Shown here in pieces: positions 57,413 to 64,000 of a stretch of 64,000 nt of DNA. The translations under genes and the position numbers were made by a program. How positions within the stretch are numbered: position 1 is the first letter of the stretch; every line of letters begins with the position of its first letter. Source of the DNA: Homoserinibacter gongjuensis (GTDB taxonomy: Bacteria; Actinomycetota; Actinomycetes; Actinomycetales; Microbacteriaceae); assembly GCF_030161875.1 (NCBI RefSeq), contig NZ_BSVA01000001.1, positions 744,001-808,000 on the forward strand, read 5' to 3'. The notes beneath the pieces are model-generated. The model saw only the letters and a program-made list of their open reading frames with translations. It was not told where the DNA came from and did no database searches.

Positions 57413-58242
57413 TCAGACGGTGGCCGCCAGCAGGCGCTGCTGCTCCTCCACATCGAAGTCGGCGGGTGGCCAGCTCTGCCCAAGGGAACGCAGCGCATCG
57501 GTGAGCAGCTCGGCGACCGCGAGCCGCGCGTACCACTTGTGGTTCGCGGGGATCACGTACCAGGGCGCGGCATCGGTCGAGGTGCGCTCGATCGCCAGCT
57601 GGTAGGCCTGCTGGTACTCGGGCCACAGCGCGCGCTCGGCGATGTCGCCGGGGTTGAACTTCCAGTACTTGTCAGGCCGCTCGAGGCGCTCGGCGAGGCG
57701 CTCGCGCTGCTCGTCGGGCGAGATGTGCAGCATGCACTTCACGATGACGGTTCCGGATGCCGCGATCCGCTGCTCGAAGTCGACGATCGCCCCATAGCGG
57801 CGCTCGATCTCGGCGGCATCGGCGAGCTGGCGCACCCGCCCGATGAGCACGTCCTCGTAGTGCGAGCGGTCGAAGACCCCGATGCGTCCGGACTCCGGCA
57901 GCTCGCGCTCGACCCGCCACAGGAAATCGTGCGCGAGCTCCTCCTCGGTCGGGGCCTTGAAGGAGTGGATGTGCACGCCCTGCGGGTCGACCGACCCCAC
58001 GACGTGCCGAAGGATGCCGCCCTTGCCGGCAGTGTCCATCGCCTGCAGCACGAGCAGCACGCTTCGCGGGTCGTGCTGGGTGTTGGCGAACAGCAGCTCC
58101 TGCAGCCGGTCGAGCTCGGGCTCCCCGCCGCGAGCGCCTTCTCGCCTGCCTTCTTGTCGCCCGCGAAACCGGGAGTCGCATCCGGATCCACCTCGGCGAG
58201 ACGGAAACCGGCCCCCGCCCGCAACAGTTCGGCGCAACTCAT
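57413..58242 (-). CDS. polyphosphate kinase 2 family protein, one frameshift
   Basis: This protein of about 276 residues belongs to PPK2. Walker A is LQAMDTAGKGG, Walker B is FDRSHYEDVL, and KYWKFNPGDIAER and YVIPANHKWYARL lie toward the C-terminus. PPK2 moves phosphate between polyphosphate and nucleotides. The N-terminus (MSCAELLRAGAGFRLAEVD) is in another frame, and one added G near 58122-58126 joins the parts. Confidence 0.87.
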
Positions 58243-58282
58243 GCCGCCACGCTAGCGCTGCCCATGTCTCATGCGGGAGACG

Positions 58283-58393
58283 GGGCTTCGAGACGCATCG
58301 CGCTGCGCGCGACGCTCCTCAGCCACCTGAACCGCTCAGCGGGCGAGGGCGGCCTGCGCCCCTCATCGGGCGAGGCGGCCTGCGCTCCTCAGC
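58283..58393. repeat. REP-like repeat arm followed by a 26/27-base imperfect tandem
   Basis: GGGCTTCGAGACGC ... GACGCTCCTCAGCCACCTGA (58283-58330) is one arm of the dispersed element. It is followed by two related units, GGGCGAGGGCGGCCTGCG... (58341-58367) and GGGCGAGGCGGCCTGCG... (58368-58393). The last unit ends in CTCCTCAGC, which supplies the menD stop codon. Confidence 0.65.
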
Positions 58394-60044
58394 GCGCGAG
58401 GGCGACCTCCACGAGGGTGCGGCCGGCGGTCGGGGTGAGCGCACCGTCGAGCTGCCCGCGCTCGGTGACGAGGCGGTGCTCCCAGCCGTAGGCGGATGCG
58501 AGGGCCGCGAGGTCGACATGTTGCGGGGTCAGCAGCACCCGGTCGGCGAGCGCGAGGTCGGCCGAGCGCGCCACCTCGAGCCCGTCGAAGATCGTGCCCC
58601 CGTGATCGTTGCCGACGATGAGCTGCAGGCGCGGCCAGGCTTCACCGTCGCCGCCGAGCAGCGAGCCGACGTCATGCAGCAGCGCGAGGTCGCCGAGCAG
58701 CACGCGCGTGACCCCGGGTCGCGTCTCGTCGCGCTGGGCGGCGAGGGCGATGCCGGTCGCGGTGGCGATCGTGCCGTCGATACCGGCGAGGCCGCGGTTG
58801 GCGTGCACGGGGATGCGCTTGCCGGGAGCCACCCGATCGAGTTCGCGGATGAGGCGCGAGGCCCCCAGCACGAGCCGGTCGTGCGGCCAGCTCGCCGCCC
58901 ACACGGCCTCGACGAGCTCGCGGCGCGTGACGGGTGCCCGCATCCGCTGCAGCTGTTCGCGCGCGAATCTCGCCCGCTCGGTGTAATCGAGGCCGATCGA
59001 GGCGACCGAACCCTCGTCGATCTCGAGCAGCGAGCGTGATGCGTGGGCCCAGCGGCGCGGCCACGACGGGTCGGGCTCGCGCGAGGTGTCGACGACGACC
59101 CGGTCGACGAAACGCGTGACGCGACGGCCGGGGTTGTAGTCGTCGAGGCCCGGGGTGCGCACCACGATCGTCTCGACCCCGCGGCGCTCGATGATGGCCG
59201 GCACCTCCCGGCTGAGGGTGGGGTGCCCGAAGACGACCACGCGCTCGACGCGGTCGCCGAAACCCGCGGCTCCCAGCAGCTCGCGGTACGCGGCCGCCAG
59301 GTTGGGACCGAACCGGGCGCCGCTCGCGACCTCGGCGAGCAACGGGGCGCCGAGCTCGCGCGCGACCTGCTCCGCCACCTCGCCCGCGCCCGAGCCGGCG
59401 ACGACGATCGTGCCGGGGGCCGGAGACAGCTCCGCGGTCTCGCCGAGCGCGACGGGAGGCGGTGTCCACGTCCCCGGCTCGACATCCGGCAGCCGCACGG
59501 CCGAGGAGAGCGGCTCGCGGAAGGCGAGGTTGACGTGACGCGGACCCCGGATGCCGTCGAGCACCTCGGCCGCGAGAGCGTCGGCCGCCTGCTCCTCGCC
59601 CGGGTCGCCCGCGGGGGCCGGAACATCCCACGAGTGCGGCGCGACGCCGCGGAAGATGCCCGCCTGGCGCGTGGTCTGATTGGCGCCGACGCCGCGCAAC
59701 TCCTCGGGACGGTCGGCGCTCACGACGAGCAGCGGAACCCCCGAGTGCGCGGCCTCGAGCACGGCGGGGTGCAGGTTGCCGACGGCGGTGCCCGAGGTGG
59801 TCACGATCACGGCGGGCACGCCCGACTCGATCGCGAGCCCGAGGGCGAGGAAGCCCGCCGAACGCTCGTCGATGCGCACGTGCAGGTTCAGCAGGCCCGC
59901 CTGCTCGAAGCGGGCCGCCGCGAGGGCGAGCGCCTGCGAGCGCGATCCGGGGCACACCACGACATCCGTGACACCCCGGCGCACGAGCCCCGCGAGCAGA
60001 GCTGTGGCGTAGACGCTCGCGGGAGCGTCGGGGCCCCGGCTCAC
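58389..60044 (-). CDS. menD: SEPHCHC synthase (2-succinyl-5-enolpyruvyl-6-hydroxy-3-cyclohexene-1-carboxylate synthase)
   Basis: This 551-residue thiamine-diphosphate enzyme adds succinic semialdehyde to isochorismate. VVVCPGSRSQALALAA and DERSAGFLALGLA are N-terminal MenD motifs. ASRLIRELD, the NRGLAGIDGTIATATG segment and GDLALLHDVGSLL form the ThDP-binding end. It overlaps the small membrane-protein gene upstream by four bases. Its TGA lies inside a repeat-like TGAGGAGCGC. Confidence 0.95.
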   Translation of the reverse strand: MSRGPDAPASVYATALLAGLVRRGVTDVVVCPGSRSQALALAAARFEQAGLLNLHVRIDERSAGFLALGLAIESGVPAVIVTTSGTAVGNLHPAVLEAAHSGVPLLVVSADRPEELRGVGANQTTRQAGIFRGVAPHSWDVPAPAGDPGEEQAADALAAEVLDGIRGPRHVNLAFREPLSSAVRLPDVEPGTWTPPPVALGETAELSPAPGTIVVAGSGAGEVAEQVARELGAPLLAEVASGARFGPNLAAAYRELLGAAGFGDRVERVVVFGHPTLSREVPAIIERRGVETIVVRTPGLDDYNPGRRVTRFVDRVVVDTSREPDPSWPRRWAHASRSLLEIDEGSVASIGLDYTERARFAREQLQRMRAPVTRRELVEAVWAASWPHDRLVLGASRLIRELDRVAPGKRIPVHANRGLAGIDGTIATATGIALAAQRDETRPGVTRVLLGDLALLHDVGSLLGGDGEAWPRLQLIVGNDHGGTIFDGLEVARSADLALADRVLLTPQHVDLAALASAYGWEHRLVTERGQLDGALTPTAGRTLVEVALAR

Positions 60045-60397
60045 TGCGGGTTCTTCGGGGCGTCGTCGTCGCCGAGCTCCGACAGGCGCTTCTCGAGGTC
60101 GCGGATGCGCTGCTCCTGCTCCTTCTCGCGCGCGAGGCGACGCAGGAACTCGGGGTCGTCATCCGGCGCCGAGGGCGCCGTGCGGTACCGGCCGTGCTCG
60201 CGCGGCTCGAGCCGCTCGCGACCGAGGGCGAACCACAGGATCGGGCCGATGATCACGATGCTGATGGCGATGATCACCCAGAGGCCCTTCGGCAGGGCGC
60301 GCACGCGCGAGGGATCGATCCGCACGATGTCGACGACGGCCGCGACGAGCAACACCAGAGCGATGATGATCGGGAGGTAGCGCAGCAGGGCGGCCAT
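60041..60397 (-). CDS. PLDc_N-domain small membrane protein
   Basis: This 118-residue protein has two helices: ~6-24 and ~40-60 (GLWVIIAISIVIIGPILWFALG). The pattern resembles the PLDc_N domain found in small actinobacterial membrane proteins. A charged C-terminal tail, RRLAREKEQEQRIRDLEKRL, may form a coiled coil. It is translationally coupled to menD, but a role in menaquinone synthesis is not known. Confidence 0.8.
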   Translation of the reverse strand: MAALLRYLPIIIALVLLVAAVVDIVRIDPSRVRALPKGLWVIIAISIVIIGPILWFALGRERLEPREHGRYRTAPSAPDDDPEFLRRLAREKEQEQRIRDLEKRLSELGDDDAPKNPQ

Positions 60398-60466
60398 ACC
60401 TTGATTCTAGGCTCTCCGCCCGGCCTTGGCCCGGTCGCCCCGGGACGATCGACCTAGGATGGGCAG

Positions 60467-60757
60467 GTGCCCGCCTGGATCCCGTACACCCTGCTGCGCC
60501 TCGCCCTCTTCGGCGGAACCTTCGCGCTCGTGTACGTGCTGCTGGCGCCCTACGCGCTGCCGGCCATGATGGCCCCGTTGCTCGCCGCGCTGGCAGCGGT
60601 GATCGTGAGCCTCACCGTCTCGTACATCTTCTTCCCGACGCTGCGCAATCGCGTGGCCGCCGAGTTCGCCGCGAGTCGTGAGCGCAGCCGCCAGAAGGCC
60701 GGAGTGCCGAGCTCCGACGAGCGCGGTCCCGACGAGCGCGCCGAAGACCTCGACTGA
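60467..60757 (+). CDS. DUF4229-like small membrane protein
   Basis: This 96-residue protein has two membrane helices (~7-27 and ~31-53) and a hydrophilic C-terminal tail rich in Arg, Glu and Asp. It resembles DUF4229 proteins that sit beside menaquinone genes in many actinobacteria. The function is unknown. Confidence 0.75.
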   Translation: MPAWIPYTLLRLALFGGTFALVYVLLAPYALPAMMAPLLAALAAVIVSLTVSYIFFPTLRNRVAAEFAASRERSRQKAGVPSSDERGPDERAEDLD

Positions 60758-60769
60758 CCCGAGAGTTCG

Positions 60770-60843
60770 GCCAAACGCTGTAGCGTTCGGCGTCGCGCGG
60801 CCGTGATGACGGGTGCGGCGGGTGAAGCGCTACAGCGTTTGGC
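60770..60843. repeat. gene-end inverted repeat (perfect 16-base arms)
   Basis: GCCAAACGCTGTAGCG (60770-60785) and CGCTACAGCGTTTGGC (60828-60843) are perfect inverse copies separated by 42 bases. They lie between the convergent DUF4229-like gene and menA. There is no U-tract. Confidence 0.75.
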
Positions 60844-60855
60844 GCCCCGCGCGGG

Positions 60856-61916
60856 TCAGACGACCGCCGGGATGCCGATCGCGAGCGAGAAGGCGAGCGC
60901 CGCGCCGAGGCCCACGCCGTAGGCGAGGGCCGTCAGGAGCGTGAGCTTGAGCGCCGTGACGTACTCACGCGCGGTGCGCGCCGTCATGACGATGAGGATC
61001 GCCGGAACCGTCGCGAACAGCACGAAGAACACATACGGCGCGAGCTCGTAGAACAGCACGAAGAACACCAGGATGCCGAAGGGCACGAGCACGAAGACCG
61101 TGTAGAGGATGCGCGACGGCAGCTGCCCGATCCGCACCGCGAGGGTGCGCTTTCCGGCTGCGGCATCCTGCTCCCGGTCGCGGAGGTTGTTGACGTGCAG
61201 CACGGCCATCGCGAGGAAGCCGGCCGCCGCACCCCGAGCCACGCCTCGATGTTGACGGTGCCGAGCTGCACGAAGGTCGTGCCCGCGACCGCGACGACTC
61301 CGAAGAACACGAACACGACGAGCTCGCCGAGCCCCGCGTACCCGTAGGGGCGCGTGCCGCCCGTGTAGAACCAGGCGGCGACGATCGCCACGGCGCCCAC
61401 CGCGAGCAGCCACCACTGCTGGGTGACGATCACGAGCGTGAGGCCCGCCACGGCCGCGAGACCGAAGAACACGAGCGCAGCCACGAGCACGTGCCGCGGC
61501 TTGGCGCGACCCGAGCCGACGAGACGCGAGGGGCCGACCCGGTGCGCGTCGGTTCCGCGGATGCCGTCGGAGTAGTCGTTGGCGTAGTTGACGCCGATCT
61601 GCAGCAGGGCGGCAACCGCGAGGCAGAGCACCGCGCGCGCCCAGTGCTCGTACCAGACGTCGAGGCCGAGGGATGCGGCGCCCGTTCCGAGTGCGACCGG
61701 CGCGATGGCCAGGGCGAGGGTCAGCGGACGTGCCGCACCGATCCAGGTGCCGAGGGTTGCGGGCGTCGCCTCGGCCGGCGGGCGGCCCCCGGGCCGACCG
61801 CTCTTGCCGCGGGTCTTCTTGCCGCTCGGCTTGCCCTTGGCGGGCGCCTTCTTCGACGGAGCGTTGCCTCGGGCACGCTCAAGGGCCTGGGGATCGAATC
61901 GCTGCTGCTTCGCCAC
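60856..61916 (-). CDS. menA: 1,4-dihydroxy-2-naphthoate polyprenyltransferase, one frameshift
   Basis: This UbiA-family membrane enzyme of about 353 residues joins the polyprenyl tail to DHNA. The first Asp motif is NYANDYSDGIRGTD and the second is NNLRDREQDAAAGKRTLAVRIG. About eight helices follow a Lys/Pro-rich N-terminal tail of ~50 residues. The frame shifts near 61225-61236, and one base restores GFLAMAVLHVNNL. The start is GTG at 61916; a later start is possible because the tail is not conserved. Confidence 0.9.
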
Positions 61917-61988
61917 GGGGGAAGCCTACTGTCGCGGCGTTGGTCGAGGTGGCGGGCCGTCGGGGCCGCCGCGGTGGCGTCCTGTCGA

Positions 61989-62182
61989 GGTGGCTGAGGA
62001 GCGGCGCCGCAGGCGACGCGTCTCGAAGCCTCCGTCGAAAGGGGACGCTGGTTTCGAGACGCGCGCCGCTGCGCGGTGCGCTCCTCAACCCGCTGAGTCT
62101 TCGGCGCCGCTGCGCGGTGCGCTCCTCAACCCGCTGAGTCTTCGGCGCCGCTGCGCGGTGCGCTCCTCAACCCGCTGAGTGC
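61989..62182. repeat. REP-like inverted pair extended by a 41-base tandem repeat
   Basis: The left arm (61989-62030) and right arm (62047-62098) repeat the layout of 19511-19613, with the same spacer words CCTCCGTCG and GACGCTGG. The right arm's inner part then recurs in tandem with period 41 (starts 62063, 62104, 62145). The third copy ends inside menE: its CTCAACCCGCTGAGT encodes the last three menE residues and stop. Confidence 0.85.
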
Positions 62183-63302
62183 GTGCGGGCGAGGGTCGCG
62201 GCCGCGCGACGGTCGGGCTTGCCGCTCGGCAGCAGCGGTAGCGCCGCCACGCGCACGACCCCGTCCGGTTTCGCGACCGAGCCGAGCCGCGCCTCGACCG
62301 CCACGAGCACGGCCGGGTCATCGACAGCCGCCCCCGCCGCGACCACCACCGGACGCTCGCCCCACCGGGGATGCGCGACGGCGACGACCACGGCATCCGC
62401 GCATCCCGGCTGGGCGCGCACCACCTCCTCGATGTGCGCGAGCGAGATCTTCACGCCCCCGAGATGATGACGTCGTCGCGACGGCCCAGCACGCGCAGCG
62501 TCTCGCCGTCGAACTCGCCGGCATCGGCGGTGCGGAACCAGCGGATGCCGCCGTCGTTCGTGAAGCGCTCCTCGGTGAGCTGCGGGTCGTCGAGGTAGCC
62601 GTCGGCGACCGTCGGGCCGCCGAGCTGCACCTCGCCGTCGACGATGCGCACGCGCGCCCCGCCGATCGGTCGGCCGTCGTAGACGCACCCGCCGCTCGTC
62701 TCACTCGAGCCGTAGCTGCGCACGACGCGGATGCCGCCCTCGCGCGCCCGCTCGAGCAGCGGCTCCGGCGTCGCCTGGCCGCCCACGAGTACCGCCTGGA
62801 AGTCGCGCAGCACGGCGCGCGCGTCGGCATCGTCGAGCAGCGTCGCGAGTTGCGCCGGCACGAGGGCCGTCGCGTGCGCGGTGTCGTCGGACAACGCCGT
62901 CGCGGCCGCGACGAACCCCGCCGCCGTGAAGTGGTCCCCCGCCACCACCTCGGGCGAGGTCTGCGCGCACAGCGACCGCGCGAGCACGTTGAGGCCCGCG
63001 ATGTAGTGCACGGGCAGAGCGAGCACCCACTGGGCAGGTCCGCCGAGCGCCGATTCGCTCGCGGCAGCGGATGCCAGCACGGCGTCGGCCGACAGCACGA
63101 CGCGCTTCGGGCGGCCGGTCGTGCCGCTCGTCTCCACGACGAGCCCCACGTGCTGGGCGACCGCGGCGGGCAGGGGCGCGGCATCCGCTCCCGAAGCGCC
63201 CGAGGCGACGAAGAGCGCGGGACCGCCCGCGAGCGCCGAGCGGAGCGCCTCGAGCACCGCGACGGGGCCCTCGGTTGCGGCGACCGTGACGAGCGGTCTC
63301 AT
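62167..63302 (-). CDS. menE: O-succinylbenzoate-CoA ligase, one frameshift
   Basis: This adenylate-forming enzyme of about 378 residues has the P-loop ETSGTTGRPKRVVLS, the ALPVHYIAGLNVL core, the YGSSETSGG motif and RTADAGEFDGETLRVLGRRDD. The C-terminal hinge continues as GGVKISLAHIEEV, and the catalytic Lys is in LPSGKPDRR. The frame breaks at a five-G run near 62456-62460. ATG at 63302 is one base after the menB stop. The final residues and the TGA come from the tandem repeat. Confidence 0.9.
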
Positions 63303-63303
63303 C

Positions 63304-64000
63304 TCAGAAATGCCAGGGGTAGGGGCCCCAGTCGGGGTCGCGCTTCTCGAGGAACGCGTCGCGGCCCTCGGCCGCCTCATCCGTGCCGTAGGCGAGGCGG
63401 GTGGCCTCGCCCGCGAATACCTGCTGGCCGACCATCCCGTCGTCGACGGCGTTCATGGCGAACTTGAGCATGCGGATCGCCGTGGGACTCTTGCCGAGGA
63501 TCGTCTCCGCCCACTCGAGCCCCGTGCGCTCGAGCTCGGCATGCGGCACGACGGCGTTCACGGCGCCCATCTCGTAGGCGCGTTCGGCGTCGTACTCGCG
63601 GGCCAGGAAGAACACCTCACGCGCGAACTTCTGACCCACCTGCCGCGCGAAGTAGGCGCTGCCATAGCCCGCGTCGAACGAGCCGACATCCGCATCCGTC
63701 TGCTTGAACCGCGCGTGCTCGCGGCTCGCGATCGTGAGGTCGCACACGACGTGCAGCGAGTGGCCGCCGCCCGCAGCCCAGCCGGGCACGAGCGCGATGA
63801 CGACCTTCGGCATGAAGCGGATGAGGCGCTGCACCTCGAGGATGTGCAGGCGCCCTGCAGCCACAGCTGGTTGAGGAGCCCGCGCAGCGGGCGTCTCGAA
63901 ACCAGCATCGCGGTACTCGTACCCGCTGCGCCCGCGGATGCGCTGGTCGCCGCCCGAGCTGAACGCCCAGCCGCCGTCCTTCGGACTCGGGCCGTTTCCG
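63304..64000 (-). CDS. menB: 1,4-dihydroxy-2-naphthoyl-CoA synthase, 5' end outside the window
   Basis: This crotonase-family enzyme closes the second ring of DHNA-CoA. Visible from GWAFSSGGDQRIRGRSGYEY, it continues AGRLHILEVQRLIRFMPKVV, GWAAGGGHSLHVVCDLT and KQTDADVGSFDAGYGSAY, ending DPDWGPYPWHF. The frame is open to the window edge, so the internal GTG at 63864 is not the start. Residues AGFETPAARAPQPA in the middle are encoded exactly by a 42-base REP-like repeat. They lie in the loop that is disordered and variable in MenB structures. Confidence 0.93.
   Translation of the reverse strand, partial: GNGPSPKDGGWAFSSGGDQRIRGRSGYEYRDAGFETPAARAPQPAVAAGRLHILEVQRLIRFMPKVVIALVPGWAAGGGHSLHVVCDLTIASREHARFKQTDADVGSFDAGYGSAYFARQVGQKFAREVFFLAREYDAERAYEMGAVNAVVPHAELERTGLEWAETILGKSPTAIRMLKFAMNAVDDGMVGQQVFAGEATRLAYGTDEAAEGRDAFLEKRDPDWGPYPWHF
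63865..63906. repeat. REP-like palindromic repeat inside menB
   Basis: The 42-base arm has terminal inverted ends GCTGGTT/AACCAGC, the conserved words TTTCGAGACG and CTCCTCAACC, and an inner stem CCCGC/GCGGG. Its length is 14 codons and it keeps the menB frame open. The other four loci of this element are intergenic. Confidence 0.85.

Noticed and set aside
63304-63864. menB starting at the internal GTG 63864
   Set aside because: Conserved MenB sequence (GGDQRIRGRSGY) continues in the same frame upstream to the window edge, so the gene start lies outside.

Overview
The window is high-GC DNA with dense, mostly ATGA/GTGA-overlapping gene strings. It carries a menaquinone (not ubiquinone) pathway, an F420/FMN-type nitroreductase-like protein and the actinobacterial treX-treY-treZ trehalose operon. 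This points to an actinobacterium, most likely of the Microbacteriaceae. That placement is inference from gene content and style; no 16S gene is present.

Layout. (1) 1-5,440: an accessory island. It has an IS256-type transposase remnant, then a leftward two-gene nuclease + Ski2-like helicase operon that looks like a Hachiman-type anti-phage system. It abuts a tRNA-Met/tRNA-Thr pair. (2) 5,649-19,501: alpha-glucan and trehalose metabolism. glgX/treX-treY-treZ run rightward. A leftward malE-malF-malG-GH13 operon and a divergent alpha-glucosidase are controlled from one intergenic region with two LacI-type operators. (3) 19,617-20,611: an M23 peptidase. (4) 20,706-35,990: a catabolic locus. A LacI regulator leads a Dpp-type ABC transporter, an FAD oxidoreductase, a DHDPS-like aldolase/dehydratase, a sulfatase and two esterases. 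Divergent from it are a double-FAH-domain protein and a Tat-exported beta-helix protein. The set suggests use of an acetylated and/or sulfated acidic glycan. (5) 36,018-38,391: an FAH fragment, an inositol-monophosphatase-like enzyme, a stand-alone TOPRIM protein and a pentapeptide-repeat protein. (6) 38,378-46,953: a second Dpp-type ABC transporter with a GH3 beta-glucosidase, under a CelR/CebR-like palindrome and a TetR-type operator. It is probably a cello-oligosaccharide operon. (7) 47,063-49,620: a TetR regulator with a triple operator, a nitroreductase-like gene, tRNA-Tyr and a LacI regulator. (8) 49,777-64,000: housekeeping genes. These are a lytic transglycosylase, yajQ, cardiolipin synthase, an NADPH-ferredoxin reductase and the menaquinone set (polyprenyl synthase, menG, menF, menD, menA, menE, menB), interleaved with a PPK2 and two small membrane proteins.

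Two window-wide themes matter. First, about 17 otherwise well-conserved genes are broken by one or a few frameshifts. Nearly all are explained by loss of a single base, very often a G/C run read as 5 instead of 6. This looks like systematic homopolymer under-calling in the assembly rather than gene decay, so I annotate these genes across the frameshift as single CDS features. Second, intergenic gaps carry two families of palindromic DNA. One is a dispersed REP-like element (five loci) whose hairpin stems differ in sequence but stay paired; one copy sits in frame inside menB. The other is a set of gene-end inverted repeats that share an architecture but use a different word at each locus.
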